A DNA stretch of 64,000 bases from Paenibacillus foliorum (GCF_013141765.1 NZ_WHOD01000027.1:62001-126000); one strand, 5' to 3'. Shown: positions 34,067 through 43,956, numbered from the stretch's first letter. Numbers and translations: made by a program. The notes: generated by a model not told the origin, from the letters alone.

Positions 34067-35149
34067 ATGGGCACACAGGTGCTGCTTGATCTTAAGAACG
34101 TGAATAAGGTGTTTGGTTCCAATCACGTTCTCAAAAATATTGATTTGCAGATTGAAGCAGGTAAGTTTATTACTTTCTTAGGGCCGAGCGGCTGCGGAAA
34201 GACGACCCTGCTTCGTTCAATCGCAGGCTTTTACACGGTAGATGAGGGAGAAATCTGGATTGACGGGAAGCTTGTGAACGATTTGCCTCCTTACAAACGG
34301 GGAACCCCCATGGTGTTTCAAGAGTATGCTCTGTTTCCTCATATGACGGTGTTCGATAATGTCGCTTACGGCTTGGATATTCAGAAGCGCCCGGAAGCAG
34401 AGATACAGGATCGGGTCAAAGCAGCATTGGCCAAAGTGAAGCTGACCGGCTTGGAGGAGCGCTATCCGCATGAGATGTCTGGTGGACAGCAGCAGCGTGT
34501 AGCGATGGCGCGAGCTATCGTTATGGACTCTCCAATCATATTGTTGGATGAGCCGCTAAGTAATTTGGACGCCAAGCTGCGGGAAGAGGTACGGGTCGAG
34601 CTTCGGAATATTCAGCTTGATCTTGGTTTAACCGTCATTTACGTGACCCATGATCAGCTGGAAGCTTTGTCGATGTCGGATCAGATTGTTGTTTTTAATA
34701 AAGGTGTTATTGATCAGCACGGTACGCCGCATGAAATATATTATAAGCCGAGTACCCAATATGTGGCTGACTTTATTGGGACAACGAATTTTGTTGATGC
34801 TGTCACTGCGCATATAGAAGGGGATCGTGTGACTTTGAAATATGGCAGTAACAGTGATACCGTGATCGTAACTACCAACGAGCAGCTAACGGTTGGGGAG
34901 CAGGTGCTGTTAAGCATCCGCCCGGAATCGATGCGTATCAATCAGCAGCCCGATCCAGGTGATTTTATAACCAACGGCGTTGTCAAATCGTCTATGTTTC
35001 TAGGGGAGAAAGAACGGTATTTCCTAGCTGGCGATGAGGGTAAGGAATGGATTGTCGATGCGTATGACATAGGTCAGACTTCGTTTCAAGGTATAGTGAA
35101 GATACGGGCCGCAGCCGATAAAATTCATTTGATTAAAGTTGCTAAGTAA
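34067..35149 (+). CDS. ABC transporter ATPase
   Basis: 360 residues from the ATG at 34067, with CAGGGAGTGG upstream; an ATG at 34049, directly after the permease stop, lacks a site. Walker A GPSGCGKTT, Q-loop FQEYALFP, signature SGGQQQRV, Walker B IILLDEPLSNLDA and H-switch THD are all intact. The C-terminal TOBE-like domain (VLLSIRPESMRI) is typical of the FbpC/PotA subfamily. Powers the importer formed with the permease upstream. Confidence 0.94.
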   Translation: MGTQVLLDLKNVNKVFGSNHVLKNIDLQIEAGKFITFLGPSGCGKTTLLRSIAGFYTVDEGEIWIDGKLVNDLPPYKRGTPMVFQEYALFPHMTVFDNVAYGLDIQKRPEAEIQDRVKAALAKVKLTGLEERYPHEMSGGQQQRVAMARAIVMDSPIILLDEPLSNLDAKLREEVRVELRNIQLDLGLTVIYVTHDQLEALSMSDQIVVFNKGVIDQHGTPHEIYYKPSTQYVADFIGTTNFVDAVTAHIEGDRVTLKYGSNSDTVIVTTNEQLTVGEQVLLSIRPESMRINQQPDPGDFITNGVVKSSMFLGEKERYFLAGDEGKEWIVDAYDIGQTSFQGIVKIRAAADKIHLIKVAK

Positions 35150-35183
35150 AATAAAATAAGCAGACACTATAATTAGGAGTGTC

Positions 35184-35213
35184 AAAAAAGGAAAACAGCG
35201 GTTTTCCTTTTTT
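35184..35213 (+). terminator. Intrinsic terminator after the ATPase gene
   Basis: AAAAAAGGAAAAC-agcg-GTTTTCCTTTTTT. Partial read-through would be needed for the downstream binding-protein gene unless it has its own promoter. Confidence 0.9.
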
Positions 35214-35308
35214 GGCCTTGATCCAAGTACGCAAACTTGAAGGATGGGGAAGCAAAGTCATTCATCCATGGCTATTCTCGGCTATTTATGCAGTAGGAGG
35301 CGGTTGGT

Positions 35309-36319
35309 ATGTGGAAGAAAGGTATCGTTATTCTGATTTTGGCAGCAGTGGCGTTCCTGGGCTACTCCCTTTACTCAGGGAAAACAAGCAGCCAGCCGCT
35401 TAAAGTATATGTTATATTTCAGGAAGACGAAGGCCGCATTTTGCTGGAAAAGTTTAAAAAGAAGGCCAATCAGCCGTATGAAATGATTCGTATGTCCAGT
35501 GGGGAAGCAAGCTACCATCTGCTGAATATAGAGAAAACAGGGATTGATGTGGTGCTAGGCGGTCCGGCTGACCTCCACGAGCAATTGAAAAATAAGGGGA
35601 AATCCGTTCATTATACCTCTTACATGGCTAATGAAATATCTGCGCAGTACAAGGATAAGGAAGGCTATTGGACAGGTATGTATATGGGTGCGCTAGCCAT
35701 TGGCGTTAATCAAACGGTATGGCGGCAAGACCCGCAATTGGCTTCCTTACCGCTGCCTCAGAAGTATGAAGATTTATTGCGTCCTGAATTAAAAGGTAAA
35801 ATAGAAATCCCTGACCCGGAAACCTCAGGAACAGGCTACACACTGCTTGCTTCACTTGCGCAGCAGCGTGGTGAGGACGAAGCTATTCGATTGATGCAAG
35901 CACTCAAGAAGCAGAGCTCATCGACCACTTTTGCAGGGATTACCACTGCACAACGTCTAGCCGTTGGGGATGTGGCAGCGGTAGTGAACTTCCTCGGTGA
36001 TCAGCTTCGTTTTAAAAATTCAGGCTACGACATCAACTCTTATATCCCTCCGCAGGCAGGCTGGGAGATTGGTGCTGTGTCCATATTGAAGAGTGGGAAC
36101 AATACGACGGCGGCCCAAAAGTTCGTTGATTTTGTTTTATCCAAAGAGGCACAGACCGAATACATGAATACCGCCTTCTCATTCCCTGTTCTTCCTAACA
36201 TTCCGGTTAATCCGCTGCTAACTCCTGTTAAGCTGGAAAATCTGCTCGTAACTTACCGATTTGATATCGCCGCTCGCCATCGCGAGCAATTATTGAATAG
36301 TTGGCGCTTAGTCAAGTAA
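35309..36319 (+). CDS. Fbp-type extracellular solute-binding protein, copy 2
   Basis: 336 residues with AGGAGGCGG upstream. It is a paralog of the protein at 31274-32308: LKVYVIFQEDEGRILLEKFKKK, VVLGGPADLHEQL, WTGMYMGALAIGVNQ, DPETSGTGYTLLASLAQQ. Again there is an N-terminal hydrophobic segment (KGIVILILAAVAFLGYSLYSG) without lipobox. Placed after a terminator but in the same direction, it may share the permease and ATPase, giving one transporter two binding proteins. The two copies have diverged clearly, so ligand ranges may differ. Confidence 0.86.
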   Translation: MWKKGIVILILAAVAFLGYSLYSGKTSSQPLKVYVIFQEDEGRILLEKFKKKANQPYEMIRMSSGEASYHLLNIEKTGIDVVLGGPADLHEQLKNKGKSVHYTSYMANEISAQYKDKEGYWTGMYMGALAIGVNQTVWRQDPQLASLPLPQKYEDLLRPELKGKIEIPDPETSGTGYTLLASLAQQRGEDEAIRLMQALKKQSSSTTFAGITTAQRLAVGDVAAVVNFLGDQLRFKNSGYDINSYIPPQAGWEIGAVSILKSGNNTTAAQKFVDFVLSKEAQTEYMNTAFSFPVLPNIPVNPLLTPVKLENLLVTYRFDIAARHREQLLNSWRLVK

Positions 36320-36355
36320 CAGCAGTAGCACTGCAATATAACATCCTGAAAATGG

Positions 36356-36441
36356 TAAAAAGCAGACATTGTAAGAGAAACCAATCTAACGATACCTCGT
36401 GATGATTTCGGTTTTTCTCACAAAAATGTCTGCTTTTTTTT
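36356..36441 (+). terminator. Terminator after the second binding protein
   Basis: AAAAAGCAGACATT (36357-36370) pairs with AATGTCTGCTTTTTTT (36425-36440); an inner GAGAAACC/GGTTTTTCTC stem makes it long. Confidence 0.85.
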
Positions 36442-36579
36442 ATGTTTATTTTGGGATAAAGGTAGTAAACTTACTCTAATTTCAACTAGACCTAACTAAA
36501 ATCAATGGAAATTAGGGGGAATTGAATAAGAATCGGATGTCAGTTTCTGCTAACGCAAAAACTTTAAGGAGGCCAAAAA

Positions 36580-38229
36580 GTGAAAGCCAACAAATCCGCA
36601 TCTAAAGGAATCATGGCCGCACTGCTTGCATGTTTACTGGTTGTAACAACTGCTTGCACAAGCAATTCAGGACCTGCGACAACAGAAAAACCAACTAATA
36701 ATAAGGGATCGGAACCAAACAATCTGCCTATCGCGAAGGGAGACGTGACCTTAAAGATATACGTTGATTTCGGCGGGTCGGCTAAACAAGTCTTGAAATC
36801 GTTAGGCGAGCATTCCGTTGTTAAAAAGCTAAGTAAAGACACAGGCTTGAAATTTGAATTTATTCACCCGCCTGAGGGCGATGATGGAACCTTTTTTAAT
36901 ACAACACTTGCTTCCGGTCAATACCCTGACTTGTTCTACGTAAGTAATTTTAATAATTACCCGGGTGGCGCGGAAGGTGCCATGAAAGACAAGATTATAC
37001 TCAATATCGATAGCTTGATTAGCCAATATGCTCCCAATTTTCTGAAGATGGTTAAAGATAAAGGCGGCGATACAGAGAAATGGATCCGAGGCGATGGCGG
37101 TGCCATCACCAAGTTCGGGACGATGTTCTTACCTCCATTTGTTGATGCAAGAATACATAATGGGCTTGTAGTGAGAAAGGATTTGCTCGAAAAGTATGGC
37201 TTAAAGGCTCCGGAAACGCTTGAGGATTATACCAATGTGTTAAGGACTTTTAAGCAAAAGGGCATAGAGGTACCTTTGGCGCTACCCGCTTTCAAAGAAA
37301 CGGCTGTTGGACAAGTAAACCCGATTGCCAGCGCTTTCGGAGTATCTATTAATGATTTCCAGCTGGAGGACAACGGCAATAAAGTTATTTATTCGAGAAC
37401 GGATCCGAGATTTAAAGAGTTTTTGACCTTTATGAACGGTTGGGTCAAAGAAGGCTTGATTGACCGGGATTTTATAAGCAGAAATACGACGGATGCCAAC
37501 AAGCTGTTCTATAATGGGCGCGCTGGCATGACCTTTATGCATAATGCCTCCACCAAGCAAGCACTTGCCGTTGGTACACTACAGGATCCGAAATATGATG
37601 TGCAGGGGATCTTATATCCAAGAAAGGAAAAGGGAGGCGAGCTTCATTTATCACGGCAAGCCTTATCGGTGAATCCCTTTGCCTGGTATGTATCGGCGAC
37701 AAGCAAGCATCCTAAGGAAGCTGTTAAGCTGATTGATTATTTGCATACACAGGAGGCACAGCTGTTAACGGCGTGGGGAGTAGGAGATCAAGAATTCCCG
37801 ACGTTTGAAGTAGATAAAAATGGAAAGCGCCAATTTACAGATTTTATGAATAAAAACCCGAAGATGGATTTCCCTACAGCAAGATCGGTTTATACCGCAG
37901 GTGCGTTTCAGGTGATGTACGATGATGAGATGGAAAGACAGCAATATAATATTTCGCAAAATCTGCAAATTTGGGAAGCATGGGCAACGAAAAATGATAA
38001 CAAGCAGAAGATGCCGCATGTAATGAGCTTGTCTGTAGAGGAATCGAAAGAATTTACAGGCATCATGAACAAAATCAATAACTATGCGGATGAGATGGTT
38101 TACAAATTCATTTTAGGCGAAGTGCCGCTTGATCAATTTGACGCTTTCGTAGCAAACATTAAAAAGCTGGGCAGCGATAGAGCCGTTGAACTTCAGCAGC
38201 AAGCTTATAAACGGTTCAAATCGAGATAA
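36580..38229 (+). CDS. Extracellular solute-binding lipoprotein (YtcQ/LipO-like)
   Basis: 549 residues from GTG at 36580 with AAGGAGG upstream. A signal peptide (MAALLACLLVVTTAC) gives a lipidated Cys at ~25. The long, family-1-type binding protein has TLKIYVDFGG, PDLFYVSN, AQLLTAWGVGDQEF motifs typical of the large binding proteins paired with LplB/YtcP-type permeases in Paenibacillus. Substrates in this family are mostly oligosaccharides. The two permeases follow at once. No ATPase is encoded nearby; such importers usually borrow a shared MsmX-type ATPase. Confidence 0.9.
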   Translation: MKANKSASKGIMAALLACLLVVTTACTSNSGPATTEKPTNNKGSEPNNLPIAKGDVTLKIYVDFGGSAKQVLKSLGEHSVVKKLSKDTGLKFEFIHPPEGDDGTFFNTTLASGQYPDLFYVSNFNNYPGGAEGAMKDKIILNIDSLISQYAPNFLKMVKDKGGDTEKWIRGDGGAITKFGTMFLPPFVDARIHNGLVVRKDLLEKYGLKAPETLEDYTNVLRTFKQKGIEVPLALPAFKETAVGQVNPIASAFGVSINDFQLEDNGNKVIYSRTDPRFKEFLTFMNGWVKEGLIDRDFISRNTTDANKLFYNGRAGMTFMHNASTKQALAVGTLQDPKYDVQGILYPRKEKGGELHLSRQALSVNPFAWYVSATSKHPKEAVKLIDYLHTQEAQLLTAWGVGDQEFPTFEVDKNGKRQFTDFMNKNPKMDFPTARSVYTAGAFQVMYDDEMERQQYNISQNLQIWEAWATKNDNKQKMPHVMSLSVEESKEFTGIMNKINNYADEMVYKFILGEVPLDQFDAFVANIKKLGSDRAVELQQQAYKRFKSR

Positions 38230-38261
38230 ATGCCTGTACGTTGAAGGGAGGCCTGTAAGAG

Positions 38262-39179
38262 ATGAGGCTTGTTTCGAGGTCATTAATGGATAATATCGTT
38301 AAACATCCGATTCTGTATGTAATGGCGCTTCCGGTTCTGCTGTACTATGCCATTTTTCATTATTTTCCGATGTATGGCGTCATTATCGCATTTCAGGATT
38401 ATGTTCCTGGCAGAGGCATTGCGGAGAGTGACTGGGTTGGGTTGAAGCATTTCAAAGATTTTTTGAGCGATGTGTATTTCTTAAGAGTGCTGAAAAATAC
38501 GATCGTTATCAACCTGTATTTACTTATATTCGCCTTTCCCTTCGCTATTATTTTTGCCTTATTGCTTAATGAGATTGTCGGTCAAAAATTTCGGAAATTA
38601 ACACAAACCGTCACCTATATGCCGCACTTTATTTCGGTCGTTGTTATTTGCGGTATTATGCTTGATTTCACCAAATCCACTGGTCTTATCACTCATATGC
38701 TGCATGTTTTATTTGGAATCGATCCTGTAAACCTGCTGAGCAAAGTAGAAATGTTCAAGCCTTTATTTGTTGGGATGAGCATTTGGCAGGAGTTCGGCTG
38801 GGAATCGATTATCTATTTTGCAGCTATAGCAGGCGTCAATCCATCTCTCTACGAAGCAGCTATGATAGACGGAGCCTCCCGATTCAAAAGGGCGATCCAT
38901 ATCACCATTCCGTCCATCGCACCAACGATTATTATTTTGTTGATTCTGAAGATTGGAAATTTATTATCCCTGGGCTGGGAAAAGATCATCCTTCTCTATA
39001 ACCCGATGATTTATGAATCGGCTGACGTTATCTCCACCTATGTTTATCGACGGGGCTTAATTATGTTTGAATACAGCTTTGGTTCCTCCGTTGGTTTGTT
39101 CAACTCGATTATTAACTTTATCTTGCTAATAACTGCGAACTACCTAAGTAGAAAATTGAATGAAACGAGTCTTTGGTAG
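38262..39179 (+). CDS. ABC permease, LplB/YteP-like
   Basis: 305 residues, start with GAAGGGAGG upstream. Six membrane segments. The opening MYGVIIAFQDYVPGRGI is the hallmark of LplB-type permeases, and the EAA loop is YEAAMIDGASRFKRAIHITIPSIAPTI. The partner permease overlaps or abuts the end of this gene. Confidence 0.92.
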   Translation: MRLVSRSLMDNIVKHPILYVMALPVLLYYAIFHYFPMYGVIIAFQDYVPGRGIAESDWVGLKHFKDFLSDVYFLRVLKNTIVINLYLLIFAFPFAIIFALLLNEIVGQKFRKLTQTVTYMPHFISVVVICGIMLDFTKSTGLITHMLHVLFGIDPVNLLSKVEMFKPLFVGMSIWQEFGWESIIYFAAIAGVNPSLYEAAMIDGASRFKRAIHITIPSIAPTIIILLILKIGNLLSLGWEKIILLYNPMIYESADVISTYVYRRGLIMFEYSFGSSVGLFNSIINFILLITANYLSRKLNETSLW

Positions 39180-39192
39180 AGGGGGACGGAGG

Positions 39193-40080
39193 ATGGTGGT
39201 AAAGAGTACAGCAGGCGAAAAGCTGTTTAATGTGCTAAATATTTTATTCATGATACTGCTAATGCTAGTAACTATTTATCCGCTTTATTATGTGATCATC
39301 GCGTCGCTCAGCGATCCTCGCATGCTGATGAAGCATGAAGGGCCTCTATGGACGATCCTTGGACAAATGAATTTGAGCGGCTACAACATTACATTATCGA
39401 ATCCCAATATTGCTGTCGGGTTTAAAAATACGTTTTTTTACGTCATTGTAGGGACTGCTTTAAATTTGCTTTTAACGTCCTTTGCTGCGTTTGTGTTGAC
39501 AAGAAAGCATTTTTACATCCGAAATTTTATGATGAAGATGCTTGTTATCACAATGTTTTTCAGCGGTGGGCTGATTCCTTTGTTTTTTGTAGTTAGAAAT
39601 ATGGGGTTATACGACACCAGTTGGGCGATTATTTTGCCGTATGTGATCAGCACCTACAATGTCATTATTATGAGGACGTTTTTTCAAAGCATACCGGAGA
39701 GCATGGAAGAGTCGGCGATTATCGATGGAGCGAATGATTTTCAGGTGTTTTCGAGAATCATTATGCCGCTCTCCAAGCCTGTTATAGCAGTTATAGCTTT
39801 GTATTACGGTGTAGGGCATTGGAATGCCTGGTTTTCCTCGGTGCTTTTTTTGAGAGACCGGGAACTGTATCCTCTGCAGATGTTTCTAAGAGAAATATTG
39901 ATTCTAAACTCCAATCTGGGCTCAGGTGAAAATCCTTCAGAGCTTCTGGAAGCGAGCTTTTCCAAAGAATTGGTGAAATATTGTACGATTGTCATTTCAA
40001 CGGTTCCGATCCTGTTTGTTTATCCCTTTTTGCAAAAATATTTTGTCAAAGGCGTAATGATCGGAGCACTTAAGGGTTAG
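39193..40080 (+). CDS. ABC permease, YtcP-like
   Basis: 295 residues from the ATG at 39193 (GGGGG seven bases before it); an earlier ATG at 39160 would overlap the previous gene by 20 bases. Six membrane segments. Typical opening FMILLMLVTIYPLYYVIIASLSDP and EAA loop EESAIIDGANDFQVFSRIIMPLSKPVIA. C-terminal YPFLQKYFVKGVMIGALKG is the usual end of this family. Confidence 0.92.
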   Translation: MVVKSTAGEKLFNVLNILFMILLMLVTIYPLYYVIIASLSDPRMLMKHEGPLWTILGQMNLSGYNITLSNPNIAVGFKNTFFYVIVGTALNLLLTSFAAFVLTRKHFYIRNFMMKMLVITMFFSGGLIPLFFVVRNMGLYDTSWAIILPYVISTYNVIIMRTFFQSIPESMEESAIIDGANDFQVFSRIIMPLSKPVIAVIALYYGVGHWNAWFSSVLFLRDRELYPLQMFLREILILNSNLGSGENPSELLEASFSKELVKYCTIVISTVPILFVYPFLQKYFVKGVMIGALKG

Positions 40081-40361
40081 TTGGAGTCTGCCTGACGAAG
40101 GCCAAAACTGTGAAAATTTATTCATTGAAGCTGTTATTACGAGAAAGGGATGGCACTCCACCGCTCTAGTAATTCAAGTTGTCTTTAATTTACCTTGCGG
40201 TAACAACTTAATTTCAAAGGCGGTCGTAAACTTTCCGTACCATTCCCTTTCCCTTCATAACCACATGAATAAATATTCACGTAGATCGAATCGTCAGACA
40301 GACTCCTAACCCCGTTATTAAAATGGGCTTTAATGTAATAAAAATAATATAGCGAAGGATC
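40081..40361. other. Intergenic stretch with a hairpin
   Basis: AAGTTGT ... TACC-ttgc-GGTA-ACAACTT (about 40177-40210) forms a stem with an internal loop. No T-run follows. No gene is supported. Confidence 0.4.
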
Positions 40362-41324
40362 GTGATTAGATTGGATAAAAAAACTAGAGTTCTTAATGCA
40401 CTTAACAAGCAAGCAGTAGACAAGGTTCCTGTTGGGTTCTGGTTTCATTTCTCTGGTGAAGAGGCCAAAGGGGAAGCATGCATAAAAGCGCATGTTCAGT
40501 ATTACAAGGATAGCGATATCGATTTTATCAAAATTATGTGTGATGGTTATTTCGCTTTTCCTATTAATGCGGAGATCAAAGAGGCAGCAGATTGGCGTAA
40601 ATTGAAGCCGCTCGGCAAGGACCATCCTTATATCAAGGAGCAGGTTGAACGGGCAAAAGGGATCAGTGAGAGCATCAACGGGGAGTGTTGTATATTTTAC
40701 AATGTGTTCGCGCCTTTCTCCTGCATTCGGTTCGGAACTTCAGATGAGCTTGTTATGAGGCATTTGAAGGAGGATCCGGAGGCTGTCATGTATGCATTAG
40801 ATGTAATTGCTCAGGATCAGGCTATGCTGGCAGAGCTTATAATCACAGAAGGCCAATGTACGGGAGCTTATTATTGTTTGCAGGGTGGCGAGATGGATCG
40901 TTTCACCTATGACGAATACCGGAAGTGGATCACTCCAAGCGACAGATATGTGCTGGACCATGCCAATACATTCAGCGATAACAATATGCTCCATTTATGC
41001 GGTTGGGCAGGGATTAAGAATAGGTTGGAATGCTGGCAGGATTATCCGGCAAAAGCTTTTAACTGGGCTATCTATGTGGAGGAATTAGGCTTAAAAGAGG
41101 GGATGGAATTCTTCGGCGGAAAAGCCGTCTTAGGCGGATTCGATAATACCAAGGAAGGTCTGTTATATAGCGGTGTGAAGTCGGATGTAGAGCAATTCAC
41201 GGCTAATTTAATAAAGGAAACGGCTGCCACAGGGGTTATTTTAGGAGCGGACTGCTCACTCTCTGGGGATATTGATAGGCAGCGAATTAAATGGGTTGTC
41301 GAGGCAGCTAAAGCGGTGAAGTAA
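40362..41324 (+). CDS. Uroporphyrinogen decarboxylase-fold protein
   Basis: 320 residues from a GTG; AAGGA lies only two bases from it, and a TTG at 40371 gives better spacing. The URO-D fold is visible in LNKQAVDKVPVGFWFHF, FAPFSCIRFG, DRFTYDEYRKWITPSDRYVLDHAN, MLHLCG and VILGADCSLSGDI. Outside haem synthesis this fold covers cobalamin-dependent methyltransferases (MtaA/CmuA type), where a His-Cys-Cys zinc site is used; here a His (LHLCG) and Cys (GADCS) are in matching places. It heads a three-gene unit with an M20 peptidase and a PLP C-S lyase. Confidence 0.75.
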   Translation: MIRLDKKTRVLNALNKQAVDKVPVGFWFHFSGEEAKGEACIKAHVQYYKDSDIDFIKIMCDGYFAFPINAEIKEAADWRKLKPLGKDHPYIKEQVERAKGISESINGECCIFYNVFAPFSCIRFGTSDELVMRHLKEDPEAVMYALDVIAQDQAMLAELIITEGQCTGAYYCLQGGEMDRFTYDEYRKWITPSDRYVLDHANTFSDNNMLHLCGWAGIKNRLECWQDYPAKAFNWAIYVEELGLKEGMEFFGGKAVLGGFDNTKEGLLYSGVKSDVEQFTANLIKETAATGVILGADCSLSGDIDRQRIKWVVEAAKAVK

Positions 41325-41376
41325 CCTAACATTGGGAAAAGAGCATTAAACCCAGGTGAGGAGAGAGGAAATAGCG

Positions 41377-42705
41377 ATGCACATTGGACATTCGGTTCGG
41401 CAATATGAGAAGGAAATGGTTCATCACTTGCGCCGGCTTATTCAAATACAAAGTGTAATGGAAGAAGCAAAGCCAGGGATGCCGTATGGCGAAGGAGTGA
41501 ACCGAGCCCTGCATTATATGTTGGATCTGGCTTCAGAGATGGGGTTTCAGACGGCTCATGTAAACGGTTATACAGGGCATGCCGAATTTGGCTCTGGGGA
41601 CGAGATAGCTGCTGTTGTAACCCATGTGGATACGGTGCCCATCGGAGACGGGTGGACGTATCCTCCATTGTCGGCAGAGATTGTAGACGGCAAAATCTAT
41701 GGACGGGGTGCGTCGGACAATAAGTTTGCGGTTATTGCCGCGCTGTACAGCCTATATGCACTTAAGGAGGCAGGGTATAGCCCGGAGCGGCGAATTCGCG
41801 TTATCTTCGGAACGAACGAAGAGAATGGCATGCACGATTTGGACTATTATTTCGAGCAAGAGCAACTGCCGGACTATGCGTTTGTTACCGATGGGGGATA
41901 TCCAATTTCGAATGCTGAGAAGGGAGTTATCACTCTGTCGTGGATACAAAAGCTCGAAGCAGGCGGCAGTGCCAACTGGATCCGGATCGAGGGCGGAGAT
42001 GCTGCTAATGTAGTACCTGACCTGTGCCATGCCGAGGTGCTTGGGGATGACGGTCAGCAGCTATTATCGATGGAGAGGACAGGGAAGTCGTCTCACGGAG
42101 CTTGGCCGCATAACGGGATCAACGCTATTACTCAGTTGATCGAGGATATTACGGCTAACCCACTCTGTTCAGGACTGGCGGCGGAGCCGTTCCTGCGGTT
42201 TCTGCAGCAGCGAGTCGGGAAGGAGCTGGACGGAGCATCTCTTGGTATCGCTTTTGAGGAAGAGATACATGGTCGCGTTACCGTGAACTTGGCTAGCATT
42301 GCTGTAAACCGCGAGGAAGCTAGAGTTACGTTGAACATCCGTTATCCGGTGTCGGCGAAGGGGGATGAAATCATCTCCCAACTTACGAAGATTGCCGGAG
42401 ACGCCGGGTTGGAGACTGCGGTTAAAGCTTACATGCCGGCCTTGTATATGTCACCGGACCATCCGTTAATCGGGATGCTGAGCCGTGCTTATGAGACGGT
42501 GACAGGTGACCCGGCCGTACTGAAGTCCATGGCGGGAGGTACTTACGCGAAGAAGCTGCGCGGGCGAGGAGTCACGTTCGGGCCCTCCTTTCCGGGATCG
42601 CCAGGCACTAATTTCCATCAAGCAGATGAAAATATCGGAATCGATCAACTGATGCGTCATGCTGAGGTTTGTACGCAGGCGTTATATGAGCTGTCGAAGA
42701 AATAG
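41377..42705 (+). CDS. M20-family dipeptidase, PepV-like
   Basis: 442 residues from the ATG at 41377, with GAGGAGAGAGG upstream. Two-zinc peptidase motifs: VVTHVDTVPIGDGW (His, Asp), GRGASDNKF (bridging Asp), GTNEENG (catalytic Glu and ligand Glu), FVTDGGYP (Asp) and the C-terminal GTNFHQADENI (His). Contains the inserted lid domain of PepV-like dipeptidases. The family cleaves dipeptides with a free N-terminus. Neighbours suggest a small sulfur- or methyl-containing peptide-like substrate, as inference. Confidence 0.85.
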   Translation: MHIGHSVRQYEKEMVHHLRRLIQIQSVMEEAKPGMPYGEGVNRALHYMLDLASEMGFQTAHVNGYTGHAEFGSGDEIAAVVTHVDTVPIGDGWTYPPLSAEIVDGKIYGRGASDNKFAVIAALYSLYALKEAGYSPERRIRVIFGTNEENGMHDLDYYFEQEQLPDYAFVTDGGYPISNAEKGVITLSWIQKLEAGGSANWIRIEGGDAANVVPDLCHAEVLGDDGQQLLSMERTGKSSHGAWPHNGINAITQLIEDITANPLCSGLAAEPFLRFLQQRVGKELDGASLGIAFEEEIHGRVTVNLASIAVNREEARVTLNIRYPVSAKGDEIISQLTKIAGDAGLETAVKAYMPALYMSPDHPLIGMLSRAYETVTGDPAVLKSMAGGTYAKKLRGRGVTFGPSFPGSPGTNFHQADENIGIDQLMRHAEVCTQALYELSKK

Positions 42706-42746
42706 CAAATAACAAAAGTCGGAATTACCAGAAAGGGGGTATTCTC

Positions 42747-43946
42747 TTGAACTCGCAAAAGAACCCTTTACCGTTTACATTTGTAGCTCACGATAAGCAT
42801 GATGAGAGGCATCAAGGGGCTGTTTCGATCCCCATTTATCAGAATACGTTATTTTCTTATGCCAAAAGCGATGAGCCGGGGCATTCCTTTAAATACAGCA
42901 GGATGGGGAATCCGACTGTACAGGAATTAGAAAAGCGATTGGCCGCACTGGAATACGGTGAGAAGGCTCAATGCTTCGCTTCCGGTATGGCTGCTATTTC
43001 TGCGGCTATATTATCTACCGTACGAACGGGTGATCATATCATTTGCGTGGATCAGGTGTATTTCGGTACGAGAGAGTTTTTGGAGTTTTTCTTGACCCGG
43101 TATGGCGTAGAAGTAACCTATGTGGATGGAACGTCCATAGATAAAATTACGGAAGCCATTCGCGATAATACAGCTCTTATTTATTTGGAGAGTCCGACCA
43201 GCTACTATTTCCAACTGCAGGATTTGGCTGCCTGCGTTCAAGCTGCGAAAGCGCGAAGCATTAAAACAATCATTGATAATACATGGGCCTCTCCTTGTTA
43301 TCAAAATCCGTTACGGCTGGGCATCGATCTGGTTGTTCATTCGTTAACGAAATATGTAGGTGGACACAGTGACGTTCTTGGTGGCGCCGTGATTGGATCA
43401 TCAGAGCTTATTGATCAATTAAGCCGAATCGACCATCAGCTGTTGGGAGGGGTGATGACTCCTCATACGGCTTCCTTACTGCTGCGCGGAATGAGAACTC
43501 TTCCTTTACGGATGGAACGCTTAAGTCAATCAGCACAGACAATGGCGGAATATTTCAGTACAGTTCCGTGCATAAAAAAGGTCAATTTTCCGGGGCTTTC
43601 CGCACATCCTCAGCATGAGCTCGCCCTTTCACAGATGGGCGGTTACGGCAGTTTGATGTCCATCGAGGTAGAGGGTACTCTTGAGCAGGCCAAAGCTTGG
43701 GTGGACCAGCTGGATTACTTCAGAATTGGCCTCAGCTTTGGTGGGTACGAAAGTCTGGTGCTAGTGGTAGGCTTGGTGCCAGATGCAACGCCGGAGCGTC
43801 CAATAAGCTTAATTCGGTTGAATATAGGATTGGAAGACCCAGCTGATTTGATTGAAGATGTGAGCAGCATTCATTCTTTTTTTCAGCAAAAGCAAAGTCC
43901 CGGCATTTTGGATACGGGATTTGATTTTAACATAGCCAGCGTATAA
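42747..43946 (+). CDS. Cys/Met metabolism PLP-dependent enzyme
   Basis: 399 residues from a TTG start with AAAGGGGG upstream. Typical motifs: YSRMGNPTVQELEKRLAALE, ASGMAAISAAIL, TIIDNTWASPCYQNPL with Asp, and the PLP lysine in VHSLTKYVGGHSDVLGG; C-terminal RLNIGLEDP. The family includes cystathionine beta- and gamma-lyases, methionine gamma-lyase and related sulfhydrylases, which cannot be told apart here. Third gene of a unit closed by a terminator. Confidence 0.9.
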   Translation: MNSQKNPLPFTFVAHDKHDERHQGAVSIPIYQNTLFSYAKSDEPGHSFKYSRMGNPTVQELEKRLAALEYGEKAQCFASGMAAISAAILSTVRTGDHIICVDQVYFGTREFLEFFLTRYGVEVTYVDGTSIDKITEAIRDNTALIYLESPTSYYFQLQDLAACVQAAKARSIKTIIDNTWASPCYQNPLRLGIDLVVHSLTKYVGGHSDVLGGAVIGSSELIDQLSRIDHQLLGGVMTPHTASLLLRGMRTLPLRMERLSQSAQTMAEYFSTVPCIKKVNFPGLSAHPQHELALSQMGGYGSLMSIEVEGTLEQAKAWVDQLDYFRIGLSFGGYESLVLVVGLVPDATPERPISLIRLNIGLEDPADLIEDVSSIHSFFQQKQSPGILDTGFDFNIASV

Positions 43947-43956
43947 ACAATGTCCT

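Noticed and set aside
35179..35403. 74-codon plus-strand frame
   Set aside because: It starts inside a terminator and overlaps the real binding-protein gene in another frame.
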